From CAZCZU01 sp964503475 (GTDB taxonomy: Bacteria; Pseudomonadota; Zetaproteobacteria; Mariprofundales; Mariprofundaceae), in assembly GCA_964503475.1 (NCBI GenBank), contig CAZCZU010000059.1, forward strand, positions 1 through 12,413: a stretch of 12,413 bases of DNA, in the 5' to 3' direction. The notes beneath the pieces are model-generated. The model searched no databases and had not been told where the DNA came from. It saw only the letters and a list, made by a program, of their open reading frames with translations. Shown piece by piece: positions 1 through 7,220 of the stretch. Position numbers and translations under genes: made by a program. The first letter of the stretch is position 1, and each line of letters opens with the position of its first letter.

Positions 1-995
1 CGGCAGAAACTCGCACTAATGTAGCCGAAGTATTTGAAGTCGTGGGCGATACCGCCGACCAGGCGTCCGATCGCCTCCATCTTCTGGGCCTGCTGCAGCT
101 GTTCTTTCAGCTCCTTGTATTCGGTGATGTCGCGAATGATGCCTTCGACACCGGCAACCTCTCCCCGTTCATTGAAGAAATAACGGGAGTTGGTGGCGAC
201 CCATATCTGTCGTCCGTCCAGGCGCCGGATCCTGACCTCGTGATGGCGGACCTCGCCACCGTTGTCGCGCATGTCCTTCAGGAAGAGTTCCCGTTCGCCC
301 GGCTCGACATAGAAGTCGGTCAATCGCTTCCCGATCACCTCTTCCGGCGTGCCGCCGACCAGATCTATTACCGAAGGCGAGATCTTCAGGATCATTCCCT
401 GCATGTCGGCCCGGTAGAAGGTGTCGCGGATATTATCGAAAATGGAGCGGAACTCCTGTTCGGAGCGGCGCAGTGCTTCGGTGCGATGGCGCACCTCCGA
501 CTCCAGCTCCTCCTTGTGGACATCGTTCATATGGCAGAGGTGAATCGATTTGGCCAGGTTGGCCAGTATCGGCTCGAACATGTTCTCCAGCGGCAGGCCG
601 ACCGCTTTTTCATCCGGTGAGAGCAGGACGATGAGCCCCATATCCGGAATGGGGAGGCGGAGCATGCGCCGGTATTTCTCCGGATGGCAGGGGAGCATGG
701 CCAGGGTGTCGGAATCGAACGTGGCCGAGCCGGTCCCGCTCAGCCATTCCCGTTTCAGGCGAATTACATTGCCAACCGATGCCTACGCGATACTGTCGCC
801 GATCGCCTGCACGAGCAGAAGCGGAGGCCTGTCGGTATCCGGTGCCCGGTCTGTCAGAAGGATCATGCCGCAGGGGGAATCGGTGTGCAGCATCAGCTGC
901 TGCAGGGTGCGGGTGAGCAGGGGCTGCAGGTGAATCTCGCCGCTGATGGTGATGGCGAGATCGTAAAGGGCGTTCAGGATACGTTCACGCTGCAT
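1..995 (-). pseudogene. GAF-like/PAS sensor histidine kinase, interrupted by in-frame TAG, 3' partial
   Basis: The frame opens with ATG at 995 (MQRERILNALYDLAI), overlapping the stop of the upstream FIST gene by 11 nt. Codons 1-70 look like the start of a GAF-type sensory domain. Codon 71 is TAG (783-785), after which the same frame continues without a shift. The continuation ends the sensory domain (ANLAKSIHLC), then gives a short coiled linker (EVRHRTEALRRSEQEF), a PAS domain at about residues 172-295 closing with the PAC-like GIIRDITEYKEL, and the HisKA H-box MEAIGRLVGGIAHDF with the phospho-acceptor candidate His318 at 42-44. The kinase catalytic domain lies outside the window. Coding-quality sequence on both sides of the stop suggests a recent nonsense mutation, a sequencing error or readthrough. 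I see no convincing internal start with a ribosome-binding site just after the TAG. After HDF the sequence departs from the usual HDFNN motif. Confidence 0.75.
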
Positions 996-2115
996 CGCTG
1001 TCCCGGAGCTGGCAGGGTGAGAAGAGCAGGCAGGCGTTGTGCAATACCGGGTAGCCGCTGCCCGAGGCGCTGCCGATTTCACCCAGCGTCAGGGCGCCAT
1101 ACAGATCGCCGGCGCTCTGCTGCAGGGTTGTCAGTTCGTTCTGTACCGCTGCTTCCCCCAAATGCATGCGTCGGCCGGCGCAGTAGAAGGTGATACCGCT
1201 TTGCGGTTTGCCGATGCGTTTCCCCAGGGTGTGAACCCCTTCGATCAGGGTCTCTTCGGGGCCTTCGAGCAGGGTGAGCAGTGAGTTGGGCGGGATTTCG
1301 CCCACACAGTGGAGCGAGCCATCGTCACGCAGTGCAACCGGGATGCGCACCACGATCTCACCGTTGGCGCGCACGATGCCAAACGGGTAATGGACCGCCA
1401 TCTCATAGAAATTGTCGTGGGTGATCTCGATGCCGTAATCGCGTTTGGCCAGTTCACGATAGACCTCGAAGGCGGGACGCCAGTCGATACTGATGATGCG
1501 GTTGCCCTCGGCGGCCGTGGCCGTGGTCATCTGTTCGGGCAGGCGAAAGCCGTGCTCCAGCCATCCGTCCTGGCAATGCGGCAGCAGCAGCGCCAGCAGG
1601 CCGCCCTGCTCGATGCGTGTGCTGTCGAACAGGCAGGGCATGGGTTCGAAGGTTTCGCTGCCGGCATTGCCGCCAAGGTAGGCGACACGATCGGCCAGCT
1701 TCCGGTAACAGTGGTGCAGGAAGGTGGCGATGTCGGGCATCAGGGCATCGAAAAGCAGGCACAGCGAGCCGTTTTTATCGCCCTTGGCAGGGACCAGCCT
1801 TTCCAGGCCTTCTATGGTCGCGTCGATGGCGTCGGATGTCTGCAGGGGGCCGGAAAGCAGGAAATGCGGGCGATCGTGCATCGGCAACAGCAGCAGGCCG
1901 GAGTCTTTCAGGCTGTCGCCGGCAAGAATCCGGGGGAAAATTGCTCCGGCCAGGGCGATGCCATGTTCCCGGCACCATTGCTGCAGAATCGGCACGCACG
2001 CCTTTTCCGCTTCCGGCACCATTGCGACCATCCCGCGGGCATGGCAGGTGTCCGTCAGTATTGCAATCGCTTGGCCGTCGAACCGATCCAGATAGTGCCA
2101 GGCTCCCGCTGTCAT
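985..2115 (-). CDS. FIST N/C-domain sensor protein
   Basis: A 376-residue soluble protein with no signal peptide or membrane span. It has the FIST_N plus FIST_C architecture, a small-ligand sensing module usually attached to signalling proteins and proposed to bind amino acids. Supporting segments are LFDALMPD (about 121-128), YLGGNAGSE (147-154), the N/C hinge region, HYPFGIV (242-248), GEIPPNSLLTLLEG (272-285), the FIST_C signature ITFYCAGRR with Cys312, and LGEIGS...SGYPVLHN near the C terminus. The ATG at 2115 is backed by a strong Shine-Dalgarno sequence (GAGGGGAG, 2119-2126). Its stop lies inside the start of the histidine-kinase gene, so the two are probably translationally coupled and this protein likely supplies the input for that kinase (inference). 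Ligand unknown. It is 136 nt downstream of the tautomerase gene and may belong to a separate transcript. Confidence 0.9.
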   Translation of the reverse strand: MTAGAWHYLDRFDGQAIAILTDTCHARGMVAMVPEAEKACVPILQQWCREHGIALAGAIFPRILAGDSLKDSGLLLLPMHDRPHFLLSGPLQTSDAIDATIEGLERLVPAKGDKNGSLCLLFDALMPDIATFLHHCYRKLADRVAYLGGNAGSETFEPMPCLFDSTRIEQGGLLALLLPHCQDGWLEHGFRLPEQMTTATAAEGNRIISIDWRPAFEVYRELAKRDYGIEITHDNFYEMAVHYPFGIVRANGEIVVRIPVALRDDGSLHCVGEIPPNSLLTLLEGPEETLIEGVHTLGKRIGKPQSGITFYCAGRRMHLGEAAVQNELTTLQQSAGDLYGALTLGEIGSASGSGYPVLHNACLLFSPCQLRDSDAA

Positions 2116-2118
2116 TCA

Positions 2119-2126
2119 CTCCCCTC
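2119..2126 (-). promoter_or_regulatory. Ribosome-binding site of the FIST gene
   Basis: GAGGGGAG on the minus strand, three bases before the ATG at 2115. It fixes the start of the FIST protein and indicates independent initiation rather than coupling to the upstream tautomerase gene. Confidence 0.6.
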
Positions 2127-2210
2127 GCGCAATGCATTGCCGCGCATGCGGGGTGACGACTTCTGATCCCCCGCTTGCTCCCGTGGGGATGAAACCATGC
2201 CGTTGTCGAT

Positions 2211-2239
2211 CCGTCCACCCCCGCAAGTGAGGCGGACGG
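2211..2239 (-). terminator. Possible stem-loop after the rnf-tautomerase operon
   Basis: On either strand the arms CCGTCCACC (2211-2219) and GGCGGACGG (2231-2239) form a 9-bp stem with one mismatch around an 11-nt loop, just after the tautomerase stop. A second weaker pairing, ATCCCC (2166-2171) with GGGGAT (2185-2190), follows. Neither is followed by a T-run on the minus strand, so this is not a canonical intrinsic terminator. It could be an mRNA 3'-end stabiliser, a Rho-associated stop or chance. Confidence 0.3.
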
Positions 2240-2251
2240 GGATCAGGAGAA

Positions 2252-2590
2252 TCAGAAGGTGCCGTTGTTCCAGCCGAACATGGCGCGTTCCGGTGCTGCA
2301 AATTCGATGTAGGTGCGGCCCGGCTCGATGGCGAAGTGGCTCTGCAGCAGGCCGCAGATCGTTTGCGACAGCGCCGTTGTCTGCGAGACGTCGAGCCCGA
2401 GGCTCTTCAGTTCCACAAAGGCGGTCGGGGCATCGCTGCCGCCAAAGAGCATGCTTTCGCCGGCGGCGAGCTGCACCATGACATAGCTCTCCGGTTTGGC
2501 GAGGGCATCGGCAAGGGTGGCCGAAGCCTCTTTCAGGAACGGGACCTTGTATTCGATGTCGACGTTGGTGCGAATCAGCATGACAGGCAT
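2252..2590 (-). CDS. MIF-family (phenylpyruvate-type) tautomerase
   Basis: A 112-residue protein of the macrophage-migration-inhibitory-factor/tautomerase superfamily, which forms trimers and catalyses keto-enol isomerisation. The catalytic proline follows the initiator Met (MPVMLIRTN), so Met removal would expose it. Also present are Lys32 in AKPESYVMV, the MLFGGSDAPTAFVELKSLG core, GRTYIEF and the C-terminal FGWNNGTF, all matching MIF-like proteins, and the length is typical. The mammalian CxxC oxidoreductase motif is absent. The start at 2590 overlaps the preceding gene's stop (TGATG) and has a near-consensus Shine-Dalgarno sequence (AGGAGG, 2597-2602). It is therefore the last gene of the rnf operon by arrangement. 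A link between a tautomerase and Rnf is not standard, and the physiological substrate is unknown. Confidence 0.88.
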   Translation of the reverse strand: MPVMLIRTNVDIEYKVPFLKEASATLADALAKPESYVMVQLAAGESMLFGGSDAPTAFVELKSLGLDVSQTTALSQTICGLLQSHFAIEPGRTYIEFAAPERAMFGWNNGTF

Positions 2591-2715
2591 CAGTGACCTC
2601 CTCTCTCACCCTTGAACTTGTGCTTGTTCTGGCGGTAACGCTTGGTGGCGAAGAAGCCGGCCCACCAGCTGAAGGCGGCGAAGGGCAGCATCAGCAGCCA
2701 CAGTTTCCAGTCCAT
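2590..2715 (-). CDS. Small single-span membrane protein encoded in the rnf operon
   Basis: A 41-residue protein (MDWKLWLLMLPFAAFSWWAG...). A hydrophobic, tryptophan-rich segment at about residues 4-23 should form one membrane helix. It is followed by a strongly basic tail (KRYRQNKHKFKGER), predicted to be cytoplasmic by the positive-inside rule. The ATG at 2715 overlaps the rnfE stop (TGATG) and is preceded by GAAGGAG (2723-2729) at 7-nt spacing. Its own stop overlaps the tautomerase ATG in the same way. Two tight junctions with good ribosome-binding sites make this a real gene rather than chance. I do not recognise the family. The N-terminal helix loosely resembles the membrane anchor of LapB/YciM, but no TPR region follows. 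A role as an Rnf assembly or accessory subunit is inference from position only. Confidence 0.75.
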   Translation of the reverse strand: MDWKLWLLMLPFAAFSWWAGFFATKRYRQNKHKFKGERGGH

Positions 2716-3395
2716 CAGTGCTCTCCTTCGGTGACCGCTTCCATTACGGGCGCTTGGCTGGCGGCTTGCTGCATAGCAGTAAGCTCGCGCCGGCGCTGCA
2801 GGCGACGGTTGATTATATTGACGACGGCCAGAATCAGGCCCAGGGCGATGAAGGCGCCCGGCGGCAGGATGAACATCAGCACATCCGGGTAGTCGGCTCC
2901 CAGTACCTGCCAGCCGAAGAGGGCACCCTGGCCGATCAGTTCGCGCACGGCCCCCAGTAGCACCAGGGCAAAGGTGAAGCCGGCCCCGACGGCGATGGCA
3001 TCGGTGACGGCATCGGCGGTGGAGTGCTTGCTGGCGAAGGCTTCGGCCCGGCCCAGGATGGCGCAGTTGACCATGATCAGCGGAATGAAGAGGCCGAGGA
3101 TCAGGTACATCTCGTGCATCCAGGCGTTCATGGCCATGTCGACGACGGTGACGAAGGCGGCAATGATGGTGATGTAGGCCGGGATGCGCACATGCTGCGG
3201 GATCACGCCGCGGATCAGCGAGACGACCAGATTCGAGCCGAGCAGCACCAGCAGGGTGGCCGCACCCATCCATAAGCCGTTAACGGCCGTGGTGGTGACG
3301 CCGAGCAGCGGGCACATGCCGAGCAGCTGCGCGAAGATGGTGTTGTTGTGCCAGAAACCATCGGCAAAGATGTCGCTTTTGCTGAGCTCGCTCAT
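2715..3395 (-). CDS. rnfE: Rnf electron transport complex subunit E
   Basis: A 226-residue polytopic inner-membrane subunit of the Rnf (Rsx) ferredoxin:NAD oxidoreductase, homologous to RnfA and NqrD. The membrane-cluster motifs LGMCPLLGV (Cys28) and MVNCAILGRAEAFAS (Cys111) are intact. In this family these cysteines pair with the RnfA cysteines to hold a [2Fe-2S] cluster in the membrane that passes electrons across it. A charged C-terminal tail (RRLQRRREL onward) extends into the cytoplasm. The ATG at 3395 overlaps the rnfG stop by 4 nt (ATGA). The 3' end overlaps the small membrane-protein gene by one base. Confidence 0.96.
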   Translation of the reverse strand: MSELSKSDIFADGFWHNNTIFAQLLGMCPLLGVTTTAVNGLWMGAATLLVLLGSNLVVSLIRGVIPQHVRIPAYITIIAAFVTVVDMAMNAWMHEMYLILGLFIPLIMVNCAILGRAEAFASKHSTADAVTDAIAVGAGFTFALVLLGAVRELIGQGALFGWQVLGADYPDVLMFILPPGAFIALGLILAVVNIINRRLQRRRELTAMQQAASQAPVMEAVTEGEH

Positions 3396-4018
3396 GGTGC
3401 CTCCCTGGCCGGGGATTCGTCATCCGGCTGCAGCAGTGCCTGGCGATGCAGACGGAAGAGCTCCAGTCCGCGGTGTACCGCCTTGACTACGGCCCGCGGC
3501 GTAATGGTCGCCCCGGTGAACTGGTCGAAATCGCCACCGTCCTTCTTCACCGCCCAGCGTACGCTGGTCAGCGACTGCCCGTCAAAGCTCTGCAGCCAGG
3601 CGTGGTTGGTGACAATACCGTCGCCCAGCCCCGGCGTTTCGCGGTGATCGGTGATGCGGATCGCCTGGATGCGCCCGTCCGGGTGTACGCCCATCAGGAT
3701 ATGGATGGAGCCGGAGTAGCCGTCGGGGGCGATCACTTCCCAGGCCAGGGCGGCAATCGCTCCGTTGTTGTTGCGGGCAAGATAAACGGTGATCGGCTCC
3801 GCTCCCGGGCGATCCGATGCCATGGTGCGGGTATCGGTCAGCGGGTCGTTGGCGTGCGCCGGCAGTACCTGGTCCAGGGCCGAGACGAGGGCTGCCTTCC
3901 TCGCTTTGGCGATCGGGGTGCGGGTGACGATGTCGGTGAGCCCCAGCAGGATCGTCGCCACCACGGCCACGGCCACGAGGGCTGTCACCATCTGCCACTG
4001 CTCCTTCTCGATCTTCAT
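3392..4018 (-). CDS. rnfG: Rnf electron transport complex subunit G, covalent flavoprotein
   Basis: A 208-residue protein with one N-terminal membrane helix (about residues 10-28) and a periplasmic FMN-binding domain. The flavinylation motif DQFTGAT (165-171) matches the ApbE-recognised D-x2-[S/T]-x-A-T pattern, so Thr171 should carry FMN through a phosphoester bond. The conserved segments HRETPGLGD (125-133) and the acidic-aromatic run before the motif are also present. Within Rnf it relays electrons on the periplasmic side between RnfD and the RnfA/E cluster. Its start and stop both overlap neighbouring genes by 4 nt. The flavin transferase ApbE itself is not encoded in this window. Confidence 0.96.
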   Translation of the reverse strand: MKIEKEQWQMVTALVAVAVVATILLGLTDIVTRTPIAKARKAALVSALDQVLPAHANDPLTDTRTMASDRPGAEPITVYLARNNNGAIAALAWEVIAPDGYSGSIHILMGVHPDGRIQAIRITDHRETPGLGDGIVTNHAWLQSFDGQSLTSVRWAVKKDGGDFDQFTGATITPRAVVKAVHRGLELFRLHRQALLQPDDESPAREAP

Positions 4019-5079
4019 GCCTCACGCCCCTTGCGGCCGTAGACGCGCGGCCGGCAGTAGTGGTCGATCAGCGGTACGGCACAGTTCATCAGCACTACGG
4101 CGAACATCGCACCCTCCGGATAGCCGCCATAGGTGCGGATCGACCAGGTGATGATGCCGCAGCCGATGCCGAAGACGAGCTGGCCGCGCGGGGTCACCGG
4201 CGAGGAGACCGGATCGGTGGCCATGAAGAAGGCGCAGAGCATCAGGCCGCCGGCCAGCAGGTGGAAGAGCGGCGGGGCGTAGTGGTTCGGATCGATGGTG
4301 TTGAAGATGGCGGCCAGCAGCGCCACGGTGGCCAGATAGGCGAAGGGGATCTGCCAGGTGATGGTGTGGCGGGCCAGCAGGTAGATGCCGCCCAGCAGCA
4401 GGGCCAGGGCACTGGTTTCGCCGAGGCTGCCGCCCTCGCGGCCCAGGAAGGCATCGAGGTAGGAGTAATCGTAGCTGGCCAGCGCCTGGGCCACACCGAC
4501 CCCTTGCGTCCACTCCGTCTTCACATGCCCCAGCGGCGTGGCCATGGTGATGGCATCGAGGCTCATCCCGATGGCGGCGGGGCCGGCGAAGAAGAGGTGC
4601 AGGGCGGTATCGAGATCGTACAGATTGACCGGCGGTAGTCCGGCATGCATCGGCACCAGCCACGAGGTCATCTGCAGCGGGAAGGAGATCAGCAGCACCA
4701 CGCGTGCGGCCAGGGCCGGGTTGAAGGGGTTGTAGCCAAGGCCGCCATAGACCTGCTTGCCGAGCATGATGGCGAAAACAGCGCCGGTCAGCGCCAGCCA
4801 CCAGGGCACGGCCGCCGGCAGGGTGAGGGCCAGCAGCAGGCCGGTCAGGGCGGCGGAGCCATCCGCCAGAGGCGTGGCCGGGCGCCCCATCAGGGTCAGG
4901 GCCAGCCATTCGGCGGCAATGCAGCCGGCCATGCACAGGGTGATCAGCAGTACCGCCAGCCAGCCGAACAGGAAGACGGAGATGATGGCGGCCGGCATCA
5001 GGGCGATGATCACCGAGAGCATCGTGGCCCGGATCGAATCGCCGCCATGCATGTGCGGGGAGCTTAGGTGGATCATCAT
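4015..5079 (-). CDS. rnfD: Rnf electron transport complex subunit D
   Basis: A 354-residue polytopic membrane subunit homologous to NqrB and a candidate for the ion path of the complex. Visible hallmarks are KQVYGGLGYNPFNPALAARV (about 108-127), the flavinylation motif DAITMAT (175-181) with Thr181 as predicted FMN attachment site, MATDPVSSP in the late helices, and TYGGYPEGAMFAV near the C terminus. Multiple hydrophobic helices flank these motifs. The ATG at 5079 overlaps the rnfC stop by 4 nt; a second in-frame ATG follows immediately, so the exact initiator could be one codon later. The stop overlaps rnfG. Confidence 0.96.
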   Translation of the reverse strand: MMIHLSSPHMHGGDSIRATMLSVIIALMPAAIISVFLFGWLAVLLITLCMAGCIAAEWLALTLMGRPATPLADGSAALTGLLLALTLPAAVPWWLALTGAVFAIMLGKQVYGGLGYNPFNPALAARVVLLISFPLQMTSWLVPMHAGLPPVNLYDLDTALHLFFAGPAAIGMSLDAITMATPLGHVKTEWTQGVGVAQALASYDYSYLDAFLGREGGSLGETSALALLLGGIYLLARHTITWQIPFAYLATVALLAAIFNTIDPNHYAPPLFHLLAGGLMLCAFFMATDPVSSPVTPRGQLVFGIGCGIITWSIRTYGGYPEGAMFAVVLMNCAVPLIDHYCRPRVYGRKGREA

Positions 5080-6644
5080 GCCTTATCGCCTTCCGTGGCC
5101 GGTTTGTCGTCGCCCTTCGCGGCCTCTTCGACCGCCCTGGCGCCCTCGGGCGAGCTCTCCTTGATGGCATCGAGCATCTTGCGGCGTTTGGATGCGCGCT
5201 TCTCCTTCTCGCGTTCGATGCGCGCCTCGCGGGCCTCGGAGCGCTGGCGCGACTCTTCGGCGAAGTGCTGTTCGCGGCGAATCTGGGCGATCTGGCCCTT
5301 GCCGAAGCGGAAGTAGTGCACCAGCGGAATGTGCGAGGGGCAGACATAGCTGCAGCTGCCGCACTCGATGCAGTCGAAGAGGTTGTAGCCTTCCGCCTTG
5401 TCGAAGTTCTCGTTGCGGCAGTGATCGGCCAGCAGGTTGGGCACGAGATTCGCCGGGCAGGCCTCGCTGCAGTGGCCGCAGCGGATGCAGGGCTGCTCCA
5501 GGCGGTGGGCCGGCTGCACGGTGGCATTGTGCAGGGCCAGCAGCCCGGTCGAGGATTTGACCACCGGCACATCGGCACTCTTCAGGCGTTCGCCCATCAT
5601 CGGGCCGCCGTGGATCAATTGTGTGCCGTCGAACTCGAACAGGCCGCGCTGGGCGAAGGCGAAGCGCATCGGGGTGCCGAGACGTACGCGCACATTACCG
5701 GGATTGGGTACCGCATCGCCGGAGATGGTGACAATGCGCTCGATCAGCGGCTGGCCCAGCAGCACGGCATCGTGGATGGCGCGCGCCGTGCCGACATTCT
5801 GGCAGATGATGCCGATATGCATCGGCAGCTTGCCGGCCGGTACCTCTTTGCCGGTCAGCGCCTGGATCAGCTGTTTTTCGCTGCCCTGCGGGTAGCGGGT
5901 GGGCAGAACCTCGATCGAAATATTCTCGGCATGCGGCATGCGTGCCAGCTGCGATTGCAGCAGTTTGGCCGCCTCCGGCTTGTTATCCTCGATGGCGATG
6001 ATGCCGCGTGCAGCACCCACCATGTGCATGACGATATCCAGTCCGGTAATGACCGCTTCCGGCTTCTCCAGCATCAGGCGATGGTCATTGGTCAGGTACG
6101 GCTCGCACTCGATACCGTTGAGGATCACCGTCTCGATCGGATGGCGCTGGTCGCGCAGCAGCTTGATGAAGGTGGGGAAAACCGCTCCGCCCAGTCCGGC
6201 AATACCGGCCAGGCGGATGCGCTCGCGCAGTTCCACCGGATCGGTCTCGCGGTAGGTGTGGATCGGGACGAGCGATTCGTCCGCCCGCTCCTCACCGTCC
6301 GGCTCGATGAAGATGCAGGGCATGCCGAGCCCCGAGGGGTGGGGGATGCGATGCTCCTCGATCTTGACCACTTTGCCCGAGGTGGGGGCGTGCACGGGCA
6401 CGGAGAGGTAGCCCTGCGACTTGCCGATCTTCTGGCCGCGCAGCACATGCTCGCCGACCGTGACCAGCGGCGTGCTTGCTTCACCGATATGCTGCTTCAG
6501 CGGCACGATGTGCACGGGTGCCAGCGGGCAGGATTCGATGGGCGAATCGGCCGTGATCTTGTGCATATCCGGCGTGATGCCACCGGAGAAGTGCGGTGAG
6601 CTCAGGCCAAGGCTACGCAGGAAGGGTTCAAGCAGTCTTGGCAT
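5076..6644 (-). CDS. rnfC: Rnf electron transport complex subunit C
   Basis: A 522-residue peripheral subunit on the cytoplasmic side, homologous to Nqo1/NuoF-type NADH-binding proteins and the site of NAD(H) reaction. It shows the lipoyl-like N-terminal region (VPVHAPTSGKVVKIEEH, about 82-98), the Gly-rich nucleotide/flavin segment GIAGLGGAVFPTFIK (147-161), NGIECEPYLTND (176-187), and two 4Fe-4S motifs: Cys386/389/392/396 and Cys425/428/431/435. After these comes a highly charged helical tail (about 455-522). This tail is much shorter than the Ala/Lys-rich repeat extension of E. coli RsxC. I chose the start at 6644 (MPRLLEPFL) because it has GGGAG just upstream and fits the family N terminus; it overlaps rnfB by 17 nt. 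The frame stays open further upstream, but that stretch is the shadow of rnfB. Confidence 0.95.
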   Translation of the reverse strand: MPRLLEPFLRSLGLSSPHFSGGITPDMHKITADSPIESCPLAPVHIVPLKQHIGEASTPLVTVGEHVLRGQKIGKSQGYLSVPVHAPTSGKVVKIEEHRIPHPSGLGMPCIFIEPDGEERADESLVPIHTYRETDPVELRERIRLAGIAGLGGAVFPTFIKLLRDQRHPIETVILNGIECEPYLTNDHRLMLEKPEAVITGLDIVMHMVGAARGIIAIEDNKPEAAKLLQSQLARMPHAENISIEVLPTRYPQGSEKQLIQALTGKEVPAGKLPMHIGIICQNVGTARAIHDAVLLGQPLIERIVTISGDAVPNPGNVRVRLGTPMRFAFAQRGLFEFDGTQLIHGGPMMGERLKSADVPVVKSSTGLLALHNATVQPAHRLEQPCIRCGHCSEACPANLVPNLLADHCRNENFDKAEGYNLFDCIECGSCSYVCPSHIPLVHYFRFGKGQIAQIRREQHFAEESRQRSEAREARIEREKEKRASKRRKMLDAIKESSPEGARAVEEAAKGDDKPATEGDKA

Positions 6645-7212
6645 GGGTCTCCCGTCGTTCGCTGCCCAGATGGGCGCGGTGGGTCTCGGGCAGCGGCCAC
6701 GACCAGTGCTCGAGCAGCTCCGGCTTCTGCAGCATGTCGATGCAGTCGACCGGGCAGGGCTCGACACAGAGCGTGCAGCCGGTGCAGTGCTCGGTGATGA
6801 TGGTGTGATACTGCTTGGGTGCGCCGATGATGGCATCGACCGGGCAGGCCTTGATGCACAGCGTGCAGCCGATGCACTCATCCTCGCGTACGAAGGCGAC
6901 CATCGGTGCCGTGGCCTCCTCCTCGATCGCTTTCGGCTCCACACCCATCAGGTCGGCGATGGCGCGCATGGTGCGATCGCCGCCCGGGATGCAGTGGTTG
7001 ATCTCCGCTTCGTGTCCAGCCACGGCATTGGCGTAGGGCTTGCAGCCGGGATAGCCGCACTGGCCGCATTGCGTCTGCGGCAGCAGCGCATCGATCTTCT
7101 CAACCATCGGATCGCCTTCGACCCGGAAGGCGCGCATGGCAAAGGCGAGCAGGATGCCGGCAACGAGCGCGAAGGCGCCGAGCGATGCAATCGCGGCAAC
7201 AAGGTGCATCAT
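6628..7212 (-). CDS. rnfB: Rnf electron transport complex subunit B, ferredoxin-like
   Basis: A 194-residue subunit with an N-terminal membrane anchor (about residues 4-26) and a cytoplasmic iron-sulphur region that accepts electrons from ferredoxin. The Fe-S domain comes first, with Cys49, Cys52, Cys57 and Cys74 (CGQCGYPGC...CIPGG). Two ferredoxin-type 4Fe-4S motifs follow: CIGCTLCIKACP (113-124) and CTGCTLCVEPCP (143-154). Length agrees with E. coli RsxB (about 192). It begins 8 nt after rnfA. A second ATG directly follows the first, so one-codon uncertainty remains. Confidence 0.96.
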   Translation of the reverse strand: MMHLVAAIASLGAFALVAGILLAFAMRAFRVEGDPMVEKIDALLPQTQCGQCGYPGCKPYANAVAGHEAEINHCIPGGDRTMRAIADLMGVEPKAIEEEATAPMVAFVREDECIGCTLCIKACPVDAIIGAPKQYHTIITEHCTGCTLCVEPCPVDCIDMLQKPELLEHWSWPLPETHRAHLGSERRETHAKTA

Positions 7213-7220
7213 GGCCGAAC

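Noticed and set aside
42..1193. Plus-strand open frames over the kinase region
   Set aside because: The minus strand carries recognisable PAS and HisKA sequence here; the plus-strand translations have no domain character.
4022..5578. A 518-codon minus-strand frame overlapping rnfC and rnfD
   Set aside because: It is out of phase with both genes and is Arg/Pro/Ala-rich noise typical of an alternative frame in GC-rich coding DNA.
5265..6599. A 444-codon open frame on the plus strand across rnfC
   Set aside because: Shadow of rnfC in a high-GC genome; no family features, while the minus strand carries all RnfC motifs.
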